A stretch of 64,000 bases of DNA, taken from positions 1,059,773 to 1,123,772 of the forward strand of contig JAJNPV010000042.1 in NCBI GenBank assembly GCA_021155195.1. The letters run 5' to 3'. Numbering within the stretch: the stretch's first letter is position 1; each line of letters opens with the position of its first letter. Origin of the DNA: Ohtaekwangia sp. (GTDB taxonomy: Bacteria; Bacteroidota; Bacteroidia; Cytophagales; Cyclobacteriaceae). The notes under the pieces are model-generated. The model made no database searches and was not told the origin of the DNA. It saw only the letters and a program-made list of their open reading frames with translations. Both the position numbers and the translations under genes were made by a program. Positions 1-7,991 of this stretch are shown piece by piece.

Positions 1-823
1 CAGTTTTGTCCATGACATAATGCAGGTGGTCGCCCTGAATATTTTTCCATTTTATTTGAAGCAGATCACCAAATCTGATTCCAGCGCAATAGAAGGATAG
101 AATAAACATGTTTCTGGCATGCCATTCCCGACTGTCTGCTATTAGTTCAGCAATCTCAAGCTTTTTGATTTCCTCCTCGGTTAATTTGTCTCTGTAAGTT
201 TTGGCCGATTTTATCTTATACTTATTAAAGGGATTTGCTTCAGAACTAATGATGCCTTCCATTACAGCACTTCTTATAATTGCTCTTAGGCCTTTAAAAT
301 CTGTTTGGATTGTATTGATCTGGTTGCCTTTCAGTGTCCAGTAATTCTCATACCCCTTTAAAAAGGTTACAGTTATGTCCTCAAATTGAATATCTTCTGA
401 ACCATAGTAAGATATCACTTTACTGATAAGATGTCCCTTTTTCACTCCTGTTCTATTTTGTTCATGGTTATTATGGCGCTCAACCTCTTTTCTTGCAAAC
501 TCAGGAAATGAAACTCGGGTGGTTGCACCTTTTTCAGTTAAAACCTGAGTTAGGGAAGGCTGTTTTCCTAGATTAATGAAATAGCCTTCCATGGCTTGAT
601 ATTGACTTATTAAGGATTTAATCAATTCATTGATCTCTTTGTGTTGAAGGCAAGTAGTCCGGACCCAGAGCCCATATTTAGCCTTAGGGTTGAAGTGATA
701 CTTTTTTATATGCCTTCCGAGTGAGATACGCTTGTGTATCCTGTCTTTAGTCAAGCGGAGAATTAGGAGACTATTTCCTTCTCTGTTCTCCTTGTGATTA
801 AGCTCTATGTTGTAAGTAATCAT
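1..823 (-). CDS. Tyrosine recombinase (integrase), N-terminal part, cut by the window edge
   Basis: The leftward frame opening at ATG 823 stays open to base 1 (about 274 residues seen). It reads as a Bacteroidota tyrosine site-specific recombinase: an N-terminal arm-binding region rich in Lys/Arg, a SAM-like core-binding domain around residues 100-200, and the start of the catalytic domain with AGIRFGDLLQ, whose Arg250 would be the first catalytic Arg. The H-x-x-R and the Tyr nucleophile lie outside the window, so activity cannot be judged. This family integrates and excises genomic islands and conjugative elements. Because the gene reads leftward into the missing sequence, the element it serves probably lies mostly to the left. 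An alternative is that it once mobilised the defence genes to the right. Confidence 0.88.
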   Translation of the reverse strand, partial: MITYNIELNHKENREGNSLLILRLTKDRIHKRISLGRHIKKYHFNPKAKYGLWVRTTCLQHKEINELIKSLISQYQAMEGYFINLGKQPSLTQVLTEKGATTRVSFPEFARKEVERHNNHEQNRTGVKKGHLISKVISYYGSEDIQFEDITVTFLKGYENYWTLKGNQINTIQTDFKGLRAIIRSAVMEGIISSEANPFNKYKIKSAKTYRDKLTEEEIKKLEIAELIADSREWHARNMFILSFYCAGIRFGDLLQIKWKNIQGDHLHYVMDKT

Positions 824-830
824 GATTTTA

Positions 831-850
831 CCGAAACATTACCGAAACAT
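831..850. repeat. Short direct repeat just upstream of the integrase start
   Basis: The decamer ccgaaacatt occurs twice in a row directly in front of the integrase ATG. It could be a binding site for the recombinase or its directionality factor, or chance. Between this repeat and the terminator at 987 no gene and no tRNA cloverleaf could be recognised; if the element has an attachment site at this end it should lie in this stretch. Confidence 0.4.
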
Positions 851-986
851 TTTTGGATTTGGCTACTTTCAATAGCTTTCCAATGTATTGGTAAGGTTTT
901 GATAATCAACAAAATGAACGCAAACTGAAGAAACTCAAAGCAAACGAAATCATAAAGACTCGTTCGGCAGGGGGCTCTTAATGATT

Positions 987-1016
987 AGGCAGTTACGTAA
1001 AGTAGCTGCCTTTTTC
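987..1016 (+). terminator. Rho-independent terminator without a gene in front of it
   Basis: A 10-bp stem (AGGCAGTTAC with GTAGCTGCCT, one G-U pair) with a 5-base loop is followed by TTTTT. It would terminate rightward transcription, but no rightward gene precedes it within the window. It may be the terminator of a gene that was separated from it by the insertion of the integrase-bearing element. Confidence 0.65.
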
Positions 1017-1161
1017 ATTTAATTGGTTTACCAATTACAGACACTTAAACCCTACGCAGTGTCAGTGGTGAAATAGAAATAGATGCCTTTTCCAGTTCAC
1101 TAATTGAAACGAAACCTGAATTCTAATTTATGAAACTGCTAACTTTCCCTTAGTCTGTACT

Positions 1162-1192
1162 ATATCCCCCGCGGGCGGGGGTAAGGGGGTGG
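1162..1192 (+). repeat. GC-rich repeat, left-end type, in front of the DUF559 gene
   Basis: The core is a run of C, a CGGGCG centre, GGGGGTAA and GGGGGTGG. The same core recurs at 1855-1885, 1977-2007, 2073-2103, 17345-17374, 20599-20629, 21153-21184 and, degenerate, 22740-22769. Here it ends four bases before the DUF559 start codon, so it would supply the ribosome-binding region of that gene. Confidence 0.85.
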
Positions 1193-1196
1193 AAAA

Positions 1197-1613
1197 ATGG
1201 AAGCCAAAAAAGACAATCTACATTTGTATAACACTAAACTTCAGCCATTCGCTAATGACTTGCGCAAGCGAATGACTAAAGCCGAAGCGTGTCTTTGGAA
1301 ATTTGCGTTGAGAGCCAGTCAACTGAAAGGGTATCCACTTCGTAGGCAACGACCCGTACTAAACTACATAGCCGACTTTATGTGTAAAGACCTGATGCTG
1401 ATTATTGAAGTAGATGGCATTACTCATCATGATGAAAAAGTAATTGAAAATGATAAACGCAGACAAGCAGAGTTAGAACAGGCAGGCTTTACAGTTCTTC
1501 GATTCACAGATACTGAGGTGCTGAAGGGCATGACCGGGGTGATTGCTGAATTGGAAGATTGGATTGAAAAGTATGAAGCAAATAAAACCACCCCCCAACC
1601 CCCGTCCCGCTAA
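1197..1613 (+). CDS. DUF559 domain (Vsr-like) endonuclease-like protein
   Basis: This 138-residue protein matches what I know of the DUF559 family, which shares the PD-(D/E)XK fold of very-short-patch-repair endonucleases. Visible signatures are RKRMTKAEACLWKFALR near residues 23-39, the strand YIADFMCKDLMLIIEVDG with the acidic pair of the putative active site, and VLRFTDTEVL near residue 99. In Bacteroidota these small proteins are common and their function is not established; DNA repair and mobility are both possible. The last residues (TTPQPPSR) are encoded by the right-end copy of the GC-rich repeat and the ATG abuts the left-end copy, so gene and repeats form one unit. The start is chosen as the first ATG after the repeat. 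Confidence 0.85.
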   Translation: MEAKKDNLHLYNTKLQPFANDLRKRMTKAEACLWKFALRASQLKGYPLRRQRPVLNYIADFMCKDLMLIIEVDGITHHDEKVIENDKRRQAELEQAGFTVLRFTDTEVLKGMTGVIAELEDWIEKYEANKTTPQPPSR

Positions 1614-1625
1614 GGCGGGAGGGAT
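1588..1625 (-). repeat. GC-rich repeat, right-end type, overlapping the end of the DUF559 gene
   Basis: On the minus strand this reads as a CCCGCC..GCGGGACGGGGGTTGGGGGGTGG relative of the left-end repeat, so the two copies stand in inverted orientation around the gene. The stop codon lies inside it. A second copy of the right-end type occurs at 16993-17030 without an adjacent DUF559 gene. Confidence 0.8.
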
Positions 1626-1735
1626 AAGTTTGAGTGTCGTTGACTAGCGTGATTTTCAACGTTGCAATTGGTTCATCTTCACGTGCATTTAAAAAACTCA
1701 CTAGCTATTGGTACTCAAATTCAATCGCTACCTCT

Positions 1736-2104
1736 ATATCCTCCACGAGGTAAAGGGGTAGTAAGTCTTCACGTGCGATAACTCCCATCTCTAAATTTTA
1801 TCAATTTGATAAGGCGTTTCCTGAAACACTCAAATTTAATTTCAAGCTCTTACCATATCCCCCGTGGGCGGGGGTAAAGGGGTAGCAAATCTTCACGCGC
1901 GATAACTCCCACCTCTAAATTTATCAATTTGATAAGGCGTTTCCTGGAACACTCAATTTAATTTCAAGCTCTTACCATATCCCCCGCAGGCGGGGGTAAG
2001 GGGGTGGCAAGTCTCACGCAGGTTAACTCACCAGGTACAATTGGAATCAAAATTTTAATCGCTACTCCACACCATATCCCCGCGGGCGGGGGTAAGGGGG
2101 TGGA
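1736..2104 (+). repeat. Tandem array of a ~120-bp unit ending in the GC-rich repeat
   Basis: The GC-rich core recurs with spacings of about 119, 122 and 96 bases, each time followed by a shared AT-rich body (cttcacg, gataactccc, tttgataaggcgtttcc, caagctcttaccat). The first and last copies are degenerate. A further copy of body plus core lies at about 17268-17374. The stretch 1626-2183 contains no credible gene; an open frame from 2004 is only the repeat fused in frame to the real gene at 2184. Confidence 0.8.
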
Positions 2105-2183
2105 AAAACTCTTTCAGCCGCACCGGCTTCTCTTCAACAACCTGCCATTCATTTTCAGATCATTCTTTTTTATACATTTAGTT

Positions 2184-2675
2184 ATGGAAACACCCCGCTC
2201 GCCCCTCATTAAAATTTTAAGCTTTGTGCCCTGGGCCGAGCGCATTTTTATGGTTGCTGCTGCTCTCGCATTGGCGCTCTCCTTCACAGGCAATCCCTCT
2301 ACGCCTTTGTTGGTCACTTCCCTGGTGGGCTTGGGCGTTTCATTCTTTCTCACCGCTTTTATTCCTATGGATATTCCGTACGAAGAAAATGAGCGGCTTG
2401 ATTTCATCCACTTGTTTACATTAACCATTGCCCCTAAAATCGTTTACATCGGCATGGCCATAGCAGTAATGGCCATCCTCATCAATCAGCTTGGCCTTCC
2501 GCCCGAACGATACCTGCAATTTTTTCTTGCCAGTGGGTTTATCATAGTAGGTTCATTTCTTGTGATTATTGTGGCCTGGGCCAAAGGAGTGAAGCACATC
2601 GGGTACATTCTGCCCATGTATTACCGCGCTCTTCCTGTGTTGCTGGTAATGGCTTACTTGTATTTCAAACCTTAA
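2184..2675 (+). CDS. Small integral membrane protein, unknown function
   Basis: From ATG 2184 the product is 163 residues with about four hydrophobic segments (near residues 16-32, 36-52, 80-100 and 112-132) and a final one at the C-terminus. I do not recognise the family. An in-frame start at 2004 would add 60 residues encoded by the GC-rich repeat, so the internal ATG at 2184, where the polar-then-hydrophobic start (METPRSPLIKIL) begins, is preferred. The following lipoprotein gene begins within a few bases of the stop, which suggests co-transcription and a shared envelope role. Confidence 0.6.
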   Translation: METPRSPLIKILSFVPWAERIFMVAAALALALSFTGNPSTPLLVTSLVGLGVSFFLTAFIPMDIPYEENERLDFIHLFTLTIAPKIVYIGMAIAVMAILINQLGLPPERYLQFFLASGFIIVGSFLVIIVAWAKGVKHIGYILPMYYRALPVLLVMAYLYFKP

Positions 2676-2677
2676 GT

Positions 2678-3379
2678 GTGCGGCCTCATTTCTTTTTTCT
2701 ACTGGCCGCAGTAAGTATTAGCTGCGAAACCATCGAATCCATTGAAACCCTTGGTGAATATGAAGCACCATTTGAAGCCAACAAACAACGTGTGTACACC
2801 TACCTCCAACAGCCTACAGGAGATACCGTAGTTCATGTATATCAATTTTCTGAGGAAGCCGAGAAGAGCTATTTTCAAAAAACCTATTTAGTGGGCGATA
2901 TTCAATTCGAACGCTTCTTTAAATATAGGGGCACTCAAAAGGAGTTGATTAAAGAATATTATTACGACTGGAACTCCGACAATTCTGCGTTCAATAAATT
3001 AGCGAGTGAAATTAAGGATCACCGGCAAATTGATGTCGGCTCCAAATACAAAGGCATGATGCTAAAAATATATTTCAACCGGGACGATGGTTTTAGGTGG
3101 ATCCTCAAAGAAGAAGATCAAGCCATAGAGGAAACTCAGTTGCAGTGGCAAGGCCGCTCCCTTCAGGCTTTGAAGATTTATTATACCGGCTCAATGAAAC
3201 TTGGCTTAAAGTATTTTCCACCCATGCAAAGGGGCGAAGAGTATAAAGGCGAAGCGTGGTATGCCAAAGGCATCGGATTGATCGAAAACCATTATATCTA
3301 CAAGGATGAAACCTATACGCTGAAATTAATTTCAATCGATTCGGTTTTTCACCCCACTCAAATCTGGCAGCTCAACTAA
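2678..3379 (+). CDS. Putative lipoprotein, unknown function
   Basis: The 233-residue product starts at a GTG two bases after the preceding stop and opens with a short signal sequence ending in a lipobox-like LAAVSISC. The mature part is polar with alternating aromatic residues and reads like a secreted beta-rich domain (for example RFFKYRGTQKEL and GIGLIENHYIYKDETY). The closing pattern of a GIGL turn plus a tyrosine-rich strand is seen in many Bacteroidota lipoproteins of unknown role. No catalytic motif was seen. The GTG start is inferred from the signal peptide; no ATG gives one. Confidence 0.6.
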   Translation: MRPHFFFLLAAVSISCETIESIETLGEYEAPFEANKQRVYTYLQQPTGDTVVHVYQFSEEAEKSYFQKTYLVGDIQFERFFKYRGTQKELIKEYYYDWNSDNSAFNKLASEIKDHRQIDVGSKYKGMMLKIYFNRDDGFRWILKEEDQAIEETQLQWQGRSLQALKIYYTGSMKLGLKYFPPMQRGEEYKGEAWYAKGIGLIENHYIYKDETYTLKLISIDSVFHPTQIWQLN

Positions 3380-3550
3380 TCAGGTGGCTAATTGATAGTG
3401 ATTCTCCACTATTTAGGCTGGGCTCAAACATGCCGTTCCCCCTCACGCAAGCACAGTCCAATTGATCATCAACAATTCCTGATCATTCATTTTCAATTCC
3501 CCAGTATCTAGTCCATTTTCAATTATCCAAGCTCCGGTATCGAGTATCAT

Positions 3551-3606
3551 TATCCATTATGCACTATCCACTATCCACTATCCACTATCCATTCTCCATT
3601 CTACAT
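3551..3606. repeat. Heptamer tandem repeat (TATCCAC-type) upstream of hsdR
   Basis: Eight adjacent 7-base units follow one another: TATCCAT, TATGCAC, TATCCAC three times, TATCCAT, TCTCCAT, TCTACAT. Similar TATCC words are scattered from about 3505. The array lies in the 366-base gap between the lipoprotein gene and hsdR, about 140 bases before the hsdR start. Such repeats can change copy number by slippage. Confidence 0.8.
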
Positions 3607-3612
3607 CATCAC

Positions 3613-3699
3613 CGGGAAAATTCCCGTTTTCATACCGGGGATTTACCCCCTGCAAAAGGGGGAAAATACCCCAGCACAAGGGTTTGATTTTAAATCATT
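3613..3699. promoter_or_regulatory. Cluster of small inverted repeats before hsdR
   Basis: Four short dyads follow each other: CGGGAA/TTCCCG at 3613-3626, GGGG/CCCC around ATTTA near 3637-3649, CCCCC/GGGGG around TGCAAAA at 3646-3662 and TGATTT/AAATCA at 3687-3699. They could be operator sites or RNA hairpins controlling the restriction operon. No regulator gene lies next to them. Assignment is inference from position and symmetry only. Confidence 0.4.
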
Positions 3700-3745
3700 T
3701 GGGGTAATTTTAACAATCGTCTGAAGTCCGGCTTTAACATAAAGG

Positions 3746-6193
3746 ATGTATTCAAAGAAAGACCTTACAGAACGCGACATCTGTACCAAGTTTATCAACC
3801 CTGCCTTGGTGCGTAGTGGTTGGGACATGCAGCTTCAGGTACTTGAAGAATTTGCTTTCACCCACGGACGCATTTATGTAAAGGGAAAACTTACGGCACG
3901 TGGTGAGAAGAAGCGTGCCGACTACATTTTATTCTATAAGCCAGGTATTCCAATTGCTATCATTGAAGCAAAAGATAATCATCACAGTCTTGGGGCGGGT
4001 ATGCAACAAGGACTTCGCTATGCTGAGATACTAGATATACCAAGCGTATTTAGTTCAAATGGTGATGGCTTTCTATTTCATGATAGAACCATAAGTGATG
4101 GCCAAATTGAAAAGGAAATCTCTTTAGAAGAATTTCCAACGCCCGAACAATTGTGGTTACGGTATAAAGTTTTTAAAGGCCTCGAAACTACAGAAGAAGA
4201 TCGAATTGCTGCTGAAGACTACTTTACTGATGGATCAGGAAGAACAGCTCGCTATTATCAACAGATTGCAATCAATAGAACAGTTGAAGCCATTGCAAAA
4301 GGACAAAACCGAATTTTGTTAGTAATGGCAACTGGCACAGGCAAAACGTATACTGCCTTTCAAATCATTTATAGACTTTGGAAATCAAGAATTAAAAAGC
4401 GAATTCTTTTTCTTGCTGATCGCACCGCATTGATTGATCAAACCAGAAGAGGAGACTTTAAACACTTTCGGGATAAGATGACCCTTATTAAAAAGAAGGT
4501 GATTGTGGTAGATGGTGACGAACGACTTGTATCGAATAAAAAACGAGGCATTGATTCAGGTGATAAAGCTTATGAAGTCTTTCTTGGATTATATCAAGGA
4601 TTAACTGATACAGATGGTATTGAAGATGCGTATCGCGATTTCAGTCCCGACTTTTTTGATTTAGTGGTGATTGATGAGTGTCATCGTGGTAGTGCTGCTG
4701 ATGATTCTGCATGGCGTAAAATTCTGGATTACTTTTCAGGAGCCACCCATATTGGTATGACGGCCACACCAAAAGAAACCGATGTAGTTTCAAATGCAGA
4801 ATACTTTGGTGATCCAATTTATACCTATTCGTTGAAACAAGGAATTGATGACGGGTTTCTTGCACCATATCGTGTAGTGCGTATTGGATTAGATGTAGAT
4901 ATGAACGGTTGGCGACCGCCAAAAGGTTTCCTTGATAAATCAGGCAATCCTGTGGAGGACCGAATTTATAATCGTAAAGATTTTGATCGAAATATCGTTT
5001 TAGATGAACGAAGAAGAGTTGTTGCTGAAAAAATTTCTGAATTTCTAAGAGGCACGGGGCGCATGGATAAAACAATTGTATTCTGCGTAGACATCGAACA
5101 TGCTGAAGGAATGCGTCAAGCACTCATCAATCAAAATCCTGATATGGTTGCTGCTAACTCCAAGTATGTAATGCGCATTACCGGAGATAGTAATGAAGGA
5201 AAAAATGAACTCGATAATTTTATAAGCCCCGAAGAACCCTATCCGGTTATTGCAACAACGTCCAAGCTCATGACTACCGGAGTTGATGCGCAAACGTGCA
5301 AAGTGATTGTGTTGGATACGAATATCCAATCGATGACTGAATTCAAACAGATCATTGGCCGCGGCACCAGAATAGAAGAAGATTTTAATAAGCTATATTT
5401 TACGATCCTTGATTTTAGAAACGTAACTGATCTTTTTGCTGACCCAGATTTTGATGGTGACCCGGTGCGAATAAAAGTAAGTGGCGAGGCTGAAGACATT
5501 TCTACAGTTGAAGCTGAGGAAGAGGCAAATGAGGCACCCATTGTTGATGAAGAGACTGGAGACGAGATTGTTTTGGTTCCTACGCGTCCATATCCCATTC
5601 CTCCTGCTACAGGTGAAACCAATGAACCACTACCTAAAATCTATGTCAATGGAGTGGATGTGTCTGTTTTGTTGGCGCGCGAAATGTATTTTGATTCTCA
5701 AGGCAAACCGATTACCGTTAGTTTAAAAGATTATACACGCGATAAAGTTAAAGCTCAGTTTGCAACCCTTGATTCCTTTTTAAATACGTGGAACAAAGCC
5801 GAACGTAAAGATGCGATCATTAAGGAATTAGAAGAACAAGGTGTTTTAGTAAATGCATTAGAAGAAGCAGTTAATAAAGAACTTGATCTGTTCGACCTGA
5901 TTTGTCATACAGCTTTTGATGCACCACCATTAACAAGGAAGGAACGAGCGAACAATGTTAAAAAGCGCAACTACTTTAATAAGTATGGCGATACAGCCAA
6001 AAAGGTTTTAGAAAAACTTTTAGAGAAATATGCCGAAGAAGGACTTGAAGACTTGGAAAGCATGGCAGTATTAAAAGTAAATCCTTTCAATGAATTTGGA
6101 ACACCAATGGAAATTTTGAAAGAGTTTGGTGGAAAGGACAATTATCTGCTTGCCATTAAAGAGTTGGAAAATGAAATTTATCAAATAGCATGA
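3746..6193 (+). CDS. hsdR: Type I restriction-modification enzyme, R (motor/nuclease) subunit
   Basis: This 815-residue protein is the ATP-dependent translocase and nuclease of a type I system. The N-terminal PD-(D/E)XK nuclease is seen as RADYILFYKPG...IAIIEAKD (Lys of EAK near residue 78). Superfamily-2 helicase motifs follow: ATGTGKT at about 195-201, DECH at 310-313, GMTATP near 339 and QIIGRGTRIEEDF (motif VI) near 537-549. The C-terminus contains the EcoEI-type region that docks on the methylase. It is the first gene of the operon and its stop overlaps the next start (ATGA). Length is typical for the EcoEI-like branch. An acidic linker follows motif VI at about residues 577-617. Confidence 0.96.
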   Translation: MYSKKDLTERDICTKFINPALVRSGWDMQLQVLEEFAFTHGRIYVKGKLTARGEKKRADYILFYKPGIPIAIIEAKDNHHSLGAGMQQGLRYAEILDIPSVFSSNGDGFLFHDRTISDGQIEKEISLEEFPTPEQLWLRYKVFKGLETTEEDRIAAEDYFTDGSGRTARYYQQIAINRTVEAIAKGQNRILLVMATGTGKTYTAFQIIYRLWKSRIKKRILFLADRTALIDQTRRGDFKHFRDKMTLIKKKVIVVDGDERLVSNKKRGIDSGDKAYEVFLGLYQGLTDTDGIEDAYRDFSPDFFDLVVIDECHRGSAADDSAWRKILDYFSGATHIGMTATPKETDVVSNAEYFGDPIYTYSLKQGIDDGFLAPYRVVRIGLDVDMNGWRPPKGFLDKSGNPVEDRIYNRKDFDRNIVLDERRRVVAEKISEFLRGTGRMDKTIVFCVDIEHAEGMRQALINQNPDMVAANSKYVMRITGDSNEGKNELDNFISPEEPYPVIATTSKLMTTGVDAQTCKVIVLDTNIQSMTEFKQIIGRGTRIEEDFNKLYFTILDFRNVTDLFADPDFDGDPVRIKVSGEAEDISTVEAEEEANEAPIVDEETGDEIVLVPTRPYPIPPATGETNEPLPKIYVNGVDVSVLLAREMYFDSQGKPITVSLKDYTRDKVKAQFATLDSFLNTWNKAERKDAIIKELEEQGVLVNALEEAVNKELDLFDLICHTAFDAPPLTRKERANNVKKRNYFNKYGDTAKKVLEKLLEKYAEEGLEDLESMAVLKVNPFNEFGTPMEILKEFGGKDNYLLAIKELENEIYQIA

Positions 6194-6573
6194 TTATAGA
6201 ATACTTTGCAGGTTTTATACAGCCTTTTTTGCAAGCACTTGAAATATCAAGAACTAGCGCAAAGGATAAAAGCGCGGCAATATCGGCACTTCGTGATGCA
6301 TTAAGGCACACTAAAAAACATATTGCGGATAACAGATTTGGATTGTATGGGGACACAGAATCTCATGAGCTTTCAAGTAAATGGGCAAGGGCTGCAGAGT
6401 TAATTCGACCCTATGATGAAATTTTCGCAAATTCATTGGAAAGCAAAAGTGATTATTGGATCGAACCTTATGGATTTAAGCAAGAGATTCAAAATGGGGC
6501 AAGAAGAGAAGACGATAGAATGCGATTAGATAATGTTGAAGTAATGATTAGACAATTTGAACTAAATCTTTAA
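6190..6573 (+). CDS. Small unknown protein inside the type I R-M operon
   Basis: 127 residues, alpha-helical by composition, with no motif I can assign firmly. The segment ALRDALRHTKKHIADNRFG, followed by HELSSKWARAAELI, resembles helical accessory proteins seen beside various defence genes, but I cannot name a family. It is translationally coupled on both sides: ATGA overlap with hsdR and TAATG overlap with hsdM. That points to co-production at fixed ratio with the restriction complex. A role as effector-associated adaptor, inhibitor or assembly factor is possible but unproven. Confidence 0.75.
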   Translation: MIIEYFAGFIQPFLQALEISRTSAKDKSAAISALRDALRHTKKHIADNRFGLYGDTESHELSSKWARAAELIRPYDEIFANSLESKSDYWIEPYGFKQEIQNGARREDDRMRLDNVEVMIRQFELNL

Positions 6574-7991
6574 TGACAAACCTCTCAGGCTTAATAAAAT
6601 CCATCCGCGACATTATGCGCGAAGACCGTGGTATCAATGGCGATGCCCAGCGCATAGAACAACTGGGATGGATGCTCTTTCTCAAAATCTTTGACGATAA
6701 AGATCTGGAACTTGAACTACTTGTAGATAACTATAAATCACCTGTTCCTAAAAAATACCAGTGGCGCAATTGGGCTGCTAGTGATGAAGGAATGACGGGT
6801 GATGAACTTCAAAAGTTTGTAGATAATAAATTGTTCCCTGCTTTACGCGGACTAACTGCACGCGATAGGCGTTCGCTTTTAGTACGAGAAGTGTTTGAAG
6901 GCAACAACAACTACATGAAGAGTGGCATCACTCTGCGCAAGGTGTTGAACAAGCTCAATGAAATTGATTTCAATAAAGCTAACGAGCGCCACTTGTTTGG
7001 CGATCTCTACGAAACCATTTTAAAAGAACTGCAAAGTGCGGGCGACAGTGGTGAGTTCTACACGCCACGTGCCGTAACGCAATTCATGACTGACATGATC
7101 AATCCACAGTTGGATGAGATTGTGTACGACCCTGCTTGTGGCACCGGTGGCTTTTTAACGTGCACGATTGAGCACCTTAAAAAGCAGGTGAAAAATGTAA
7201 AAGACCGTAAAAAGCTGCAAGAGAATGTGCGCGGCACGGAATACAAACCGCTTCCTTTTTTATTGGCGCTCACCAACATGATTTTGCACGATGTGGAAGT
7301 GCCTAATCTGGAATATGGTGATAGCCTCGGCAAAGAATACAACAGCATACGCGACAAAGACCGTGTAGATGTTATTCTCGCCAACCCACCTTTTGGTGGC
7401 ACGGTGGCCAATGGCAATGAAGGCAACTTCCCCATGAACTTCCGCACGAAGGAAAGTGCAGACCTCTTTCTCATTTTATTCATTCACTTGCTGAAGCCCG
7501 GTGGTCGTGCGGCCATTGTTTTGCCTGATGGTTCTCTCACAGGCGATGGCGTGAAACAACGTGTGCGCGAGAAACTACTAACCGATTGCAACCTGCACAC
7601 CATTGTGCGCTTACCGAACTCTGTGTTTCAACCTTATGCAACGGTAGCGACTAACTTACTATTCTTTGAAAAGGGTAAGCCTACAAAAGATGTTTGGTAT
7701 TATGAACACCGATTACCGGAAGGGCAAAAATCATATAGCAAAACAAAGACAATACAGGTAAAAGAATTTGACCCCATAAAGAAGTGGTGGAAAAAGCGGC
7801 AAGAAAGTGATGTGTGCTGGAACGTGAATATTAAAACTATTTCTGATCGAGGTTTTGACCTTGATATTAAAAATCCTACCAAGACGGAAGAGACTCATGA
7901 GTACAATAGCGTTGAGTTGATAGAATTACTTGATGCATCTCTTAATAAAAGCCACCAGTTATTAAATCAACTGAAAGAATCAGTAAGATGA
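6573..7991 (+). CDS. hsdM: Type I restriction-modification enzyme, M (N6-adenine methyltransferase) subunit
   Basis: 472 residues with an N-terminal helical HsdM domain (roughly 1-140) and a Rossmann-like methyltransferase domain. The SAM-binding motif I is DPACGTGGF beginning at D186, and the catalytic motif IV is NPPF at 271-274. It methylates adenine in the recognition site chosen by HsdS and forms the M2S core of the complex. It starts one base before the end of the upstream small gene and its stop overlaps hsdS by four bases (ATGA). All key residues are present, so the modification activity looks intact. Confidence 0.97.
   Translation: MTNLSGLIKSIRDIMREDRGINGDAQRIEQLGWMLFLKIFDDKDLELELLVDNYKSPVPKKYQWRNWAASDEGMTGDELQKFVDNKLFPALRGLTARDRRSLLVREVFEGNNNYMKSGITLRKVLNKLNEIDFNKANERHLFGDLYETILKELQSAGDSGEFYTPRAVTQFMTDMINPQLDEIVYDPACGTGGFLTCTIEHLKKQVKNVKDRKKLQENVRGTEYKPLPFLLALTNMILHDVEVPNLEYGDSLGKEYNSIRDKDRVDVILANPPFGGTVANGNEGNFPMNFRTKESADLFLILFIHLLKPGGRAAIVLPDGSLTGDGVKQRVREKLLTDCNLHTIVRLPNSVFQPYATVATNLLFFEKGKPTKDVWYYEHRLPEGQKSYSKTKTIQVKEFDPIKKWWKKRQESDVCWNVNIKTISDRGFDLDIKNPTKTEETHEYNSVELIELLDASLNKSHQLLNQLKESVR

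Noticed and set aside
824..986. tRNA gene as integrase attachment target
   Set aside because: No cloverleaf or T-arm consensus could be found in this stretch; only an empty terminator follows it.
2004..2183. N-terminal 60-codon extension of the membrane protein gene
   Set aside because: These codons consist of the GC-rich intergenic repeat; the internal ATG at 2184 begins the sensible protein.
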